From a virus, in IMG/VR virus record IMGVR_UViG_3300028706_000001, positions 1-39,376 of that record: DNA of 39,376 nucleotides; one strand, written 5' to 3'. Of the stretch, positions 30,137-38,090 are shown one piece after another (position 1 is the stretch's first letter; every line of letters begins with the position of its first letter). The notes beneath the pieces are model-generated. The model made no database searches. It saw only the letters and a list, made by a program, of their open reading frames with translations, and was not told the DNA's origin. The position numbers and the translations under genes were made by a program.

Positions 30137-30798
30137 AATTAGCAATATGCATCCCCATCTGGGGAAGGGACGATTTAACTCAGCAGGTACTGGATTACTA
30201 CCGAGACTTGCGTGAGGAATTTGGATTTAAGATCATCGTAGGGCTATCAGAAATGGTAGCCTTTGATCTTTCTGATTGTTACGTAGTGTTCTCCGAGAAT
30301 GCTCCATTGTCTGCCAAGTTTAACAACATCTTCGAAGCGGTTCCGCGTGACTACGAAGGTGCGATGATCATAGGGTCAGACAACCTCATCCACCCTGAGT
30401 ATTTCCGTTGGGTAGCGGGGAAAAAACCCGTGTTCAGCGAGCTAGGCAGATGCTTCTACTTTGAGCAAGCCACGGGCGAAATGCTACTCCACTACAGGGC
30501 TGTACTGGGAGCGGGAAAATACCTGTCTCGAAAGGTGCTAATGCGTTGCGACTACCGCCCCTATGAGGAGAACCTGAATAGGAACGTGGATGGTGGTCCT
30601 AAACGCTTTGTGGCGGATGGTGAGTGCGTACACCTGACAGGGCAGAACTGGGCTATAGATATTAAAACGCCCGAAGAGAATATGTGGAGCTTCGACCACA
30701 TCAAGAGGAAGTACAAAAACACCGAAAACGCCAAAGCCGAAGATGTGTTTAATACCTTCGACCTTGACGTTAATAGTTGGTTACTTGGAGGGGATTAG
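30133..30798 (+). CDS. GT-A-type glycosyltransferase-like protein 2
   Basis: 221 aa. LAICIPIWGRDDLTQQ, NAPLSAKFNNIFEA (residues 57-69) and MIIGSDNLIHPEYF (78-91) line up with PVWKRPEM, QPLGAKFNAAMN and MPVGSDTFFSP of the protein at 19248-19934. GSD is the probable metal/nucleotide-sugar site. Start overlaps the DnaB stop (ATGA); the end overlaps the convergent exonuclease gene by 18 bases. Target unknown. Confidence 0.65.
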   Translation: MKLAICIPIWGRDDLTQQVLDYYRDLREEFGFKIIVGLSEMVAFDLSDCYVVFSENAPLSAKFNNIFEAVPRDYEGAMIIGSDNLIHPEYFRWVAGKKPVFSELGRCFYFEQATGEMLLHYRAVLGAGKYLSRKVLMRCDYRPYEENLNRNVDGGPKRFVADGECVHLTGQNWAIDIKTPEENMWSFDHIKRKYKNTENAKAEDVFNTFDLDVNSWLLGGD

Positions 30799-31680
30799 TC
30801 CTTGCTTCTTTGGATTAGCAACGCTAGATGAGTTCCTAGACCTGCTGATCTTACCACAGCCACCACATCTAAATGTTGGGTACTGCTGTGTCTGAGTCAT
30901 ATAGAACTTACCAGTGGGTGTAACATCACCACTTGAGCATACTGGGCAGACTATCTCCTCTTTGGAGAAGGCTCCCAAGTTCGGGTGGTGATGATCCCAT
31001 GAACGGAGGATCTTGTAAACACGCTCAAGCTCTAGAACGTCTACATCATTGTAGTCCTGCATATTTTGCAGAGCCTCAGCGTCTCCCTGAAGACACTTCT
31101 CCCACATCCCAAACCCTTCGTGGCTTAGTTTACCCTCGCCACCAGTAACCTTACTAATGTAGTCCAGTCTATTGCTGGCAAAGGAGAACTTACGCTTCGC
31201 TATCTTCAGCGTGTCGATACTGCGGTAAGGTGAAGGCTCAGGAAGCCCAAGTAGTAGGAAGCGAGTGTTCATACGCTTTACGTCGAACTTGTCACCGTTA
31301 TGTGCAACAACAATATCTGCCTCGTCAAACAGTTGCCACAGCTCCTCTACGACATCGAAGTCATCTCTAGGGGCAGATGGGTCTACGCTCGCGTTCATCA
31401 TTGTAGGGCTATCTAGCCACTTCGCTGACCACGTTAGCACAGTCCACGACTGCTTCAGTTGATTCGTGCTGATAAACTTAGGATACAAGTTCCAGACATA
31501 AGCCTCCATAGGGGCAGTCTCAATGTCGAACACCAGCACCTTAGCATCATTCAAGGGTAGATCCCTAAAAGGCTTTAGGTAGTCAGCCACCGTGGACTTA
31601 GCCACGTTAAGCCTCTTACCTATCTTCCTAACACTCAAACCTTTCTTGAACAGATCATACGCCTCTTCTTGCCAAGTCAT
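30781..31680 (-). CDS. HTH-DnaQ-like 3'-5' exonuclease with zinc ribbon
   Basis: 299 aa. Residues 1-35 form a helix-turn-helix (GLSVRKIGKRLNVAKSTVAD). The exonuclease domain carries VFDIETAP (D52, E54), VVAHNGDKFD (D130, D133) and YNDVDV (D212/D214), i.e. the DEDD-type acidic set. A zinc ribbon CPVC (C245, C248) with CGGC (C272, C275) ends the protein. Three fused modules suggest a site-directed nuclease acting on phage or host DNA. Last gene of the leftward late block. Confidence 0.75.
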   Translation of the reverse strand: MTWQEEAYDLFKKGLSVRKIGKRLNVAKSTVADYLKPFRDLPLNDAKVLVFDIETAPMEAYVWNLYPKFISTNQLKQSWTVLTWSAKWLDSPTMMNASVDPSAPRDDFDVVEELWQLFDEADIVVAHNGDKFDVKRMNTRFLLLGLPEPSPYRSIDTLKIAKRKFSFASNRLDYISKVTGGEGKLSHEGFGMWEKCLQGDAEALQNMQDYNDVDVLELERVYKILRSWDHHHPNLGAFSKEEIVCPVCSSGDVTPTGKFYMTQTQQYPTFRCGGCGKISRSRNSSSVANPKKQGLIPSK

Positions 31681-31681
31681 A

Positions 31682-32107
31682 TTATAAACTCCAACGCCGA
31701 TCCGCGCTATATATGTCTACGTGCGTGAACGTCTTATACCGACCAACTCCACCAATGTTCAGATCCTCTGCATAATCTGCAACCTTAGTTGGGTACGTGT
31801 TAGGAGTCCATATGTCTGCCGCCATTCCAAGTAGGTGCTTGGATCTGGGCGCACCACCTATGGATAGGTTATACGAATGGGTCCTGTACGCTGAGTTAAT
31901 AAACAACGGACCCCCAAACTTGAGACGCATAGCCTCAAGCAGGGGGATCAACGCTGGATGTATAAGCACAATGTCGCTTCCGTCATTACAAGCAAACTCC
32001 CCAAGGGTGAAGTTAGCAGAGACGTTGTAGTCCCTACCAAGCTCCATCAGGGAGTAAACCTGAAGATCAGATATTGATGCGTTACGGAAGACTGGGAAGC
32101 AAGTCAT
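31682..32107 (-). CDS. M15-family endolysin (peptidoglycan endopeptidase)
   Basis: 141 aa from MTCFPVFRNAS, one base after the previous stop; a longer start at 32146 is possible. Motifs FTLGEFACNDGSD, INSAYRTHSYN and SKHLLGMAADI (zinc ligands His and Asp) with FTHVDI (third ligand His) define Peptidase_M15_3. Cuts peptide cross-links of peptidoglycan at lysis. Located directly after a membrane protein of holin type. Confidence 0.85.
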   Translation of the reverse strand: MTCFPVFRNASISDLQVYSLMELGRDYNVSANFTLGEFACNDGSDIVLIHPALIPLLEAMRLKFGGPLFINSAYRTHSYNLSIGGAPRSKHLLGMAADIWTPNTYPTKVADYAEDLNIGGVGRYKTFTHVDIYSADRRWSL

Positions 32108-32108
32108 C

Positions 32109-32474
32109 CTACCCGTCAGAAGGTTGAGACAAATCAGCCCTAGCATTCTTGCGGAAGAAGGCGGCTACAACAGCACCCAATGCAAGAATAGCCTCGCCAA
32201 CTTGCAGACCATCGGCGGCTGAAATGAACTCTCCTAGGTTGATGTCAAGCCCCAATAGGCTGACCAAAACGAAGCCGAGTATAGACACGGCTACCGAGAT
32301 GATTGTTCGTGAACGGAAGATTGTCTTCTTCTTCCATTCCTGTAGTTTCTCATTCATAATATAGTCCTTTATTTGTTGACCGTCATTGGGAAGCTCTAGA
32401 TCAGGGTCCTGAGTAGGCAACTCCTGTGGCGGTATTGGCTTGATAGGTTCCATAGAAAAAAAAGGGCAAAGCAC
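32109..32474 (-). CDS. Putative holin / lysis membrane protein
   Basis: 121 aa if GTG 32474 is used, 114 aa from ATG 32453 (MEPIKPIPPQELP). Pro/Glu-rich cytoplasmic N-terminus, then two hydrophobic segments (TIISVAVSILGFVLVSLLG and AILALGAVVAAFF) and a charged tail RKNARADLSQPSDG. Position before the M15 endolysin supports a holin role. Either start lies inside or at the U-tract of the terminator at 32455-32516, so initiation is unusual. Confidence 0.65.
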   Translation of the reverse strand: MLCPFFSMEPIKPIPPQELPTQDPDLELPNDGQQIKDYIMNEKLQEWKKKTIFRSRTIISVAVSILGFVLVSLLGLDINLGEFISAADGLQVGEAILALGAVVAAFFRKNARADLSQPSDG

Positions 32475-32516
32475 CCACGCAGAGGGATCGGTGGGTTGTG
32501 GGTACTTCGTTGCCCT
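32455..32516 (-). terminator. Strong intrinsic terminator before the lysis genes
   Basis: Minus strand: AGGGCAA (32516-32510) pairs with TTGCCCT (32469-32463), with an inner GTACCCAC/GTGGGTGC pairing, followed by eight or more T. The ATG of the holin-like gene (32453) is directly after the T-run and the GTG alternative is in the 3' arm, so termination and lysis gene expression are linked. Confidence 0.85.
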
Positions 32517-32545
32517 ATATTTGTGCGCCCCTCAACGCGGTAGGC

Positions 32546-32929
32546 TTATACAGCCTCGGTAGTTAGTTGCATAAGTGCGCCCTCCTGATTGATGTCAATG
32601 CCATCAATGAAGTCCATCACTTCCTCTGTCATACGGTAAGGCTCAACTTCGTACTCCGTATCCACCAAGAACTTAGAAAAGGCTTCTAGTGCCTCTCTGC
32701 CGTTGTCTGGGTCGAACTGGAACGACTGAACATCACCCTCAGGTGACTTCTGTACCTTTACGCCCTCAAAGTCATCCTCGTAGTCACCAGCCCATCCTAT
32801 GATCTCATCATAAGGGGTTGAGAACCGCTTCTTATTGATGCGTATAAACTTACGCCCTTGACCCTTGGTTGAATTAGCGGCACTTAGACTCGCCACGATA
32901 CCAAAGATCTCCTTTCCTGTAAACTTCAT
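32546..32929 (-). CDS. Protein upstream of the lysis genes, unknown function
   Basis: 127 aa, acidic. Start MKFTGKEIFGIVASLSAANS with GAGGGATCACAA before the ATG. The middle contains GRKFIRINKKRFSTPYDEI and an acidic C-terminus. Separate from the fibre genes by a gap with a possible operator, and followed by the terminator. No family recognised. Confidence 0.65.
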   Translation of the reverse strand: MKFTGKEIFGIVASLSAANSTKGQGRKFIRINKKRFSTPYDEIIGWAGDYEDDFEGVKVQKSPEGDVQSFQFDPDNGREALEAFSKFLVDTEYEVEPYRMTEEVMDFIDGIDINQEGALMQLTTEAV

Positions 32930-32960
32930 TTGTGATCCCTCACTTTAGCTAGAACAATGC

Positions 32961-32982
32961 GTGAATATAGGATATTCATCCT
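32961..32982. promoter_or_regulatory. Inverted repeat upstream of the gene at 32929
   Basis: GTGAATAT-AGG-ATATTCAT is an inverted pair of DnaA-box-like half sites. On the minus strand it contains TATATT followed by CAC, the same -10 context as at 12.5 and 16.7 kb. A convincing -35 at 17 bp is lacking. Candidate regulated weak promoter. Confidence 0.35.
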
Positions 32983-33011
32983 GTAAAAAAACTGTGGTGT
33001 TGACAAGTTTC

Positions 33012-33455
33012 CTAGTCCCAGAATGGACTATTCTCTATGTCATATGCACCCGCTTCAGCATCTGTTAGCGTCGCCAAGTGTGCTTCAATCATGTTTGATT
33101 TTTTCCTGATAACATCAATCTCGGAAAATATAGCATCACTAGGGTTTTCCCTTGCGGCGTTCATCTGCTTCCACAAAGGAGCTATTGCGTCTATGCGTCT
33201 ACGGGCTTCGGCTTTTACTTCCGCTATCTTTTTATCGGCATGGTCGAAGAACGGAACGTGAGCATCAAGTACCGATTGAACGGTGGATCGCTGGGATTCG
33301 TCTACGTCGATGGTAAGGGCGCGGGAATGTCCTTTCTGAACCTTGCCGTCGATGATTCGGCGGGTAGTCATCCCGAACGCGGCGGGAAGCCCTGCGGCTT
33401 TCAACTCTGCCGAAATCGAATTGCTGAATGTCTTGTCGGTTTCTAAGTATATCAT
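33012..33455 (-). CDS. Putative tail fibre-associated chaperone-like protein
   Basis: 147 aa. The C-terminal part (helices RRRIDAIAPLWKQMNAAREN and EIDVIRKKSNMIEAHLATL) resembles the end domain of small proteins that follow tail fibre genes in many phages. Located after the fibre gene as expected of a fibre assembly factor. Function is inferred. Confidence 0.5.
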   Translation of the reverse strand: MIYLETDKTFSNSISAELKAAGLPAAFGMTTRRIIDGKVQKGHSRALTIDVDESQRSTVQSVLDAHVPFFDHADKKIAEVKAEARRRIDAIAPLWKQMNAARENPSDAIFSEIDVIRKKSNMIEAHLATLTDAEAGAYDIENSPFWD

Positions 33456-33467
33456 GTTATCATGTTA

Positions 33468-34868
33468 TTATGAGTATTCTATAAATGCGTTAACAACCAA
33501 AACAATTTCGCTCCCCGTTCTTTCTACGGCGATTTGAACCGTATCGCCAGCGGCCGCGCCGGTCATCAAACTCGAAATGTCAAATTTTGACAAATCGTAT
33601 GTTGCGCCCGGCGTGTACCATGTGCTTGATGTAAGCGTGTTTAGGCTCCCGCCTGCCTCGAAGTCTTCTCCTGCTGACGCGAAATTTACCGTTATTCTTA
33701 GTTCGCCTTCAGTGGCATTCCCCGACGATAACCATATATATGCGCTGTCGATACTTGTAAGACCGCTCGGCAAGGTAGTGTTTCCAAGGACAAAATAGCC
33801 AGTGCCTAACATCCACGCGGCCGCCCCCGCTTCGGTTGCGGAGGCATAACCGAGAGTGCCGAGCATTTGATTGTCAGAAGAATTGTATGAGTGAACCATC
33901 GGAACGACCAAAATACCTCCTCCGCCACCACCTGCATCCGCCCATTTAACGCCTGATGCTTCAGCCGAGTCTGCGGTTAATACTTGATCATTCGTGCCAA
34001 CGGCAACGCGACCGAGAGCAGAAGCACCGCGCACCAGAAGATCACCCTTCGTTGTTGCGGTAGCATTGGGATCGGCTACGGCAGACGTGGCCCCGCCTGT
34101 AATCTTTACCAGCCCAGAGTACGCAGAAACATCTGCTTCCAAACCGCCACGCTCATGAGCTATCGTCCCACTACCAACATCAGCACCCGCAATGGTAATC
34201 GTATTACTGGCTGTATTGATCGTCTTGTTGGTCAGCGTCTGTGTGCCACTGTCAGTGTACGCCTTAACGCTTTGCTGGGTAGGGACTTTTGTAGCGCTGT
34301 CTGACGTTAGATCATCTTCATCTACTACCCACGTATTTCCTGACACATCAGCGTCAGTGTTCATTGTGGCACCAGCCGCGTTCACGTTTGTTGCGTCTGT
34401 TACGTCAGCTAAAGCCTCAACTCCGTCTAGTTTACTGTGGTCAGCATCAGTAAAGGCGTTTGTATTAGCGTTGGACTCGTAAAGCGTCTTGATCTCTGAG
34501 GCACCAAGGGCTGCGGTAGTCTGTAGTTTACCGTCTGTGCCGATGATTTTTATGTCTCCACCGTCAATGACAACAGAATACCCTGCACCTAGACTCAAGT
34601 CTTTTGGGATAACCCTACGCGCCGTACCTCCGCTTGGAGTGTGATACAGGTTTACTGTACGCGCAACTGAGTCCGTATTAACTAACGTGATTGTAGTCGC
34701 CGCATCTGTGGATGCAGAAGTGTACAGGTCGCCAATCGTTGCAGCAAGTTGACCGTCAGCAAGATTTTTTAATGTGGTGCCACCTGTGATACCGCTAATG
34801 TGGTAGTCAACAACCGTTGCCGCGCTTGCGTCGCCTTGTAGTTTATCTCCGTTCTCAAGTACAAACAT
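33468..34868 (-). CDS. Tail fibre / receptor-binding protein
   Basis: 466 aa. Begins MFVLENGDKLQGDAS. Central fibre motifs FTDADHSKLDGVEALADVTD and TKVPTQQSVKAYTDSGT plus LTNKTINTASNT are common in tail fibres. A Gly stretch (AGGGGGGI, about residue 320) separates a C-terminal 150-residue beta-sandwich region likely to bind the host. This C-terminal part differs in base composition from the rest (two GCGGCCGC sites at 33550 and 33817). Confidence 0.7.
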   Translation of the reverse strand: MFVLENGDKLQGDASAATVVDYHISGITGGTTLKNLADGQLAATIGDLYTSASTDAATTITLVNTDSVARTVNLYHTPSGGTARRVIPKDLSLGAGYSVVIDGGDIKIIGTDGKLQTTAALGASEIKTLYESNANTNAFTDADHSKLDGVEALADVTDATNVNAAGATMNTDADVSGNTWVVDEDDLTSDSATKVPTQQSVKAYTDSGTQTLTNKTINTASNTITIAGADVGSGTIAHERGGLEADVSAYSGLVKITGGATSAVADPNATATTKGDLLVRGASALGRVAVGTNDQVLTADSAEASGVKWADAGGGGGGILVVPMVHSYNSSDNQMLGTLGYASATEAGAAAWMLGTGYFVLGNTTLPSGLTSIDSAYIWLSSGNATEGELRITVNFASAGEDFEAGGSLNTLTSSTWYTPGATYDLSKFDISSLMTGAAAGDTVQIAVERTGSEIVLVVNAFIEYS

Positions 34869-34871
34869 AAG

Positions 34872-37427
34872 TTAAAATATGATTGAGTAGACAAGGGCTG
34901 TGCCAGCGTCTACATAGTTCCCTAGGTCACTGACCTGTGATTCAGTAATAGTTAAAGCACCCTCGTGGGCGGTAACAGCCGTTTCGCCAACAGTAGTCAC
35001 ATTGGATGATCCGCTCCACGTAGATAACGCCGTGTTCTCTACGTTACCCAAGCCTACTTGGGTAGCAGTAACGCTGTGTGGGTTTGCCGTACTTCCAGCG
35101 TGAGAAGAAAGAGTAGCCGCACTTGCTATGTCTGCCTCGGCTAATGTGTTGTTAATCCACGCTGAACCGTTCCATTTCAGCAACTCGCCTGATGCGATGG
35201 ATGTAATTGTAACATCCGTGATCGAAGCGATCGAGGCCACTGACGTGAGGTATGACCCAAGGTCCGAGATCTGACTTTCAGTGATAGAAAGCGCAGCCTC
35301 ATGCTGAGTAACATTACTCTCTGCTACGCGAGCATCTGCCCACGTGCCACTCGTTACGTCAGACGTTGCGTGAACATGAGACGCGGCGGCTATGCCTGCC
35401 TCCGCTAGGGTGTTATTGATCCAAGCAGAACCACTCCATTTGAGTATTTCGCCAGAAGCAACAGCTGTAATAGTAGCGTCTGATAAATCAGAAAGAGGCT
35501 CTCCTGTAATACCCGTTATGTAGGACTGAAGATCGCTAATCTGAGACTCTGTAATAGAGAGAGCGGACTCATGCTGCGTAACACTTGACTGGGAGATACG
35601 AGCGTCAGCAAAGGTGCCACTAAGGATATCACCAGCTGCCAATGCCCGCTGCTCATTGCCAGAAGCCCCGCCAATAAATACGTGTGTATTCGTCAGGTTG
35701 GGGATGTCGTTAGCACGACCAGATCCAGATACAATGATAATACCGTTGCTGTCAGCGCGAGCGACTTTGCCAATGTTTTGTACCGCATCAGCACTAGACG
35801 TTGGGCGTGTGCTTGTAAGCGCACCAGCAGTTGACGAGAGATAGAGAACGTCACCAACGTTGTAAGAGCTTGTGTCTACTCCCGCAAGCTCTCCATAAAC
35901 CGTTACCTCTCCATCGCTGTTGTTTGCAATCGCGCCAGCTGCAAGCCCGATAGCAGGGTACTTACCGCTTGCATCAGCATCAGCAAGGTCAATCAGGATC
36001 TTGTTGCCACTGTGACCGCTAATATAAACCGCTGCGCCCTTTAGAATTGTGGAGCCAGTAGTGTTGCGTACCTCAAGCGTAACAGAATTGGCATCTGCTA
36101 CCGTTGTCGGTGACACATAGGAGAAAACACCAGTGCCGCTGTCGTAGGAAAGCTCAGATGAGTCGGTTGTCGTCAGGCTAATCGCAGAGCGCGAGCGGGC
36201 ATTGGTGAAGTACTGATTGGTCGCACCCTCAGTGAGGTCATCAGTGTCCTTGCCACTAAATGCAGTGTCAAATCTGCCGCTTGTGTAGTAGAGGTTCGTT
36301 CCCTCACCAACATCGCTTGTCGTGAGCGACACAGTGCCCGTATATCCATTGACAGACGTTACTGCATCAGCAGGGGTCTGAAGCTCAGTGTAGTCCGCCA
36401 TTGTGCCAGCCGAACCACCGTTATGAATGTAGCTCTTGCTTTCATCCGTGCGGACTACAACGTCACCCTCTTGGGCTGTTAGCGCAAGCTGTGCAGACTG
36501 ACTGCTAACAACAAAAACCTCAGAGAGTGCAATAGCAGGGAGCTGAGATGACGGAACCTTGCCAGACCCATCCAAACTTGCTACGCCATTGGCAGATGCC
36601 TTGTCGCTAATTTGTGACGAGGTGATAGAGAGCGCGTCTTCATGTTGCGTTACGCTGCTCTCAGAAATGCGTGCATCAGCAAGCGTTCCGCTTGTAATAT
36701 CTGAGGCTGTGGTATTAGAGTTCAGTAGCGTCGATATAGATGATAATCCTGTACCGCCATTAGCAGCAGAGAGAACCGTACCGCTCCAATCAGCATTATT
36801 TATAGCAAGCGTACCACCTAGCGTAATCGTACCAGATGTGGTAATCGTGCCACCAGTAAGCGTTAATCCATTTACCGATCCAGATGTGGCAACAGAGGTC
36901 ACGGTGCCTGTGCTGGTTGAATACCCTGCGGTAGAGTGATCTCCCCAACCGTAAGCGGTGTCCCATGTGCCTATATCGGCCGTGGTCACACCGTAAACAT
37001 CGGAGGCAACAAACACAGGGTCTGATTCTGTATAGGAAGTTAGGTAGCCCTCCGTGGAATGATCGCCCCAACCATATGCGGTGTTCCAGTTTGTAGAACT
37101 ATCCGTAAAGTCTGTTACGTCAGCAATTACGTGTGTATGGGAGCCGATGTTGCCAGAGGCTAGTGTGCCTGTAACATCTGTTGACAGGTCTATCTGTCCA
37201 AGTGTAATAACTTGACCAGAAATTGTCAGGTAATCATACGAGCCAGCAAGCGTTACATTAGTATTGCTTTCAATCACACTGATGACATCGGTGGACCCAA
37301 TGAGGTTGGCTACCGTAATCTTCTTCGATATGGGGGTGCCAGACGGGTCATCTACCGTCAGTATCAAGTCTTCCGCTGCAACAGATACAGCAGTCGCAAT
37401 CGCGCTGTCAGTCCATTTATACGCCAT
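34872..37427 (-). CDS. Long tail fibre protein
   Basis: 851 aa. Multiple repeats of SSVTQHEDALSITSSQISD and similar, and of NTAYGWGDHSTAGY, the same fibre motifs as in the 1999-aa protein. Ends in a short beta segment. The N-terminus MAYKWTDSAIATAVSVAAED probably attaches to the tail. Overlaps the preceding gene by 11 bases. Likely a side fibre; no enzymatic domain seen. Confidence 0.7.
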   Translation of the reverse strand: MAYKWTDSAIATAVSVAAEDLILTVDDPSGTPISKKITVANLIGSTDVISVIESNTNVTLAGSYDYLTISGQVITLGQIDLSTDVTGTLASGNIGSHTHVIADVTDFTDSSTNWNTAYGWGDHSTEGYLTSYTESDPVFVASDVYGVTTADIGTWDTAYGWGDHSTAGYSTSTGTVTSVATSGSVNGLTLTGGTITTSGTITLGGTLAINNADWSGTVLSAANGGTGLSSISTLLNSNTTASDITSGTLADARISESSVTQHEDALSITSSQISDKASANGVASLDGSGKVPSSQLPAIALSEVFVVSSQSAQLALTAQEGDVVVRTDESKSYIHNGGSAGTMADYTELQTPADAVTSVNGYTGTVSLTTSDVGEGTNLYYTSGRFDTAFSGKDTDDLTEGATNQYFTNARSRSAISLTTTDSSELSYDSGTGVFSYVSPTTVADANSVTLEVRNTTGSTILKGAAVYISGHSGNKILIDLADADASGKYPAIGLAAGAIANNSDGEVTVYGELAGVDTSSYNVGDVLYLSSTAGALTSTRPTSSADAVQNIGKVARADSNGIIIVSGSGRANDIPNLTNTHVFIGGASGNEQRALAAGDILSGTFADARISQSSVTQHESALSITESQISDLQSYITGITGEPLSDLSDATITAVASGEILKWSGSAWINNTLAEAGIAAASHVHATSDVTSGTWADARVAESNVTQHEAALSITESQISDLGSYLTSVASIASITDVTITSIASGELLKWNGSAWINNTLAEADIASAATLSSHAGSTANPHSVTATQVGLGNVENTALSTWSGSSNVTTVGETAVTAHEGALTITESQVSDLGNYVDAGTALVYSIIF

Positions 37428-37689
37428 CGAATATCATCCTGTTTCCGTTCTCAAATAGCATTATCTCCCCGTCCTCAAAAAACATGATCTGGTCCAGAAT
37501 CTCCGTGCTAAAGTTCAAGCAGTATTTTCCGTAGTACAGCCCAAGAGATGAGCCAGAGCCATAAAGCGACATCGTGTACGCAGAGGAGTACGTGCCAAGC
37601 GCAAGAGATGAGGAATACAAGTCTGCGGTGTAACCAGAGGACATGACCCCCATTCCGTAGTTCGATCTATACTCACTGCAATCTGACAT
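37417..37689 (-). CDS. Tyr/Ser/Gly-rich virion-associated small protein
   Basis: 90 aa. Residues 1-55 are Tyr/Ser/Gly/Met rich with quasi-repeats (YSSSLALGTYSSAYTMSLYG). Residues 62-90 repeat an F-E-D/N-G pattern (IMFFEDGEIMLFENGNRM). The next fibre protein (34868) starts with a similar VLENGD motif, so this may be a short tail adaptor or decoration. Function unknown. Confidence 0.55.
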   Translation of the reverse strand: MSDCSEYRSNYGMGVMSSGYTADLYSSSLALGTYSSAYTMSLYGSGSSLGLYYGKYCLNFSTEILDQIMFFEDGEIMLFENGNRMIFDGV

Positions 37690-38025
37690 TTATGATGTTG
37701 CCGTAGGGATGGGGACAACGTAAACCATGATTTTGTCGGCTGTATTTTTATTAGGTAGAACCCTTATGGGTGTACCAGCAGGGTTGGCAATTACGATCAG
37801 TTCATACCAGTCACCAGAGGTGACAAGCCCCCAGTCTGTAGTAATGGTGATGTCTGTGGCGGCAACAGCACCAGCACCTGACCCAATCACTACATCAACC
37901 CCCGCCTCACTCCTTGCGTAAGCGTATAGCGTCAAGCCAGACGTAGATTGAGTTGTGGACGTAATATCCACTTCAATCGCCTCACCAGCCCCAATAACGT
38001 GTTTATCTACTTTGTTTATAGCCAT
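37690..38025 (-). CDS. Small beta-rich structural protein
   Basis: 111 aa, MAINKVDKHVIGAGEAIEVD start. Thr/Val/Ile-rich strands consistent with a small beta-sandwich (tail or fibre adaptor). It is the first gene after the promoter at 38032-38060; the ATG is six bases after the -10 box, so the message is probably leaderless. Confidence 0.6.
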   Translation of the reverse strand: MAINKVDKHVIGAGEAIEVDITSTTQSTSGLTLYAYARSEAGVDVVIGSGAGAVAATDITITTDWGLVTSGDWYELIVIANPAGTPIRVLPNKNTADKIMVYVVPIPTATS

Positions 38026-38031
38026 GATGAT

Positions 38032-38060
38032 AATATAGTAATAAAATGTTTCATTGTCAA
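38032..38060 (-). promoter_or_regulatory. Promoter for the fibre gene cluster
   Basis: Minus strand TTGACA (38060-38055), 17-bp spacer, TATATT (38037-38032), with an A/T-rich stretch upstream. Predicted start of transcription coincides with the ATG at 38025. Confidence 0.85.
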
Positions 38061-38090
38061 GACCCTTTTCATAAAAAGTTCATATTTATT

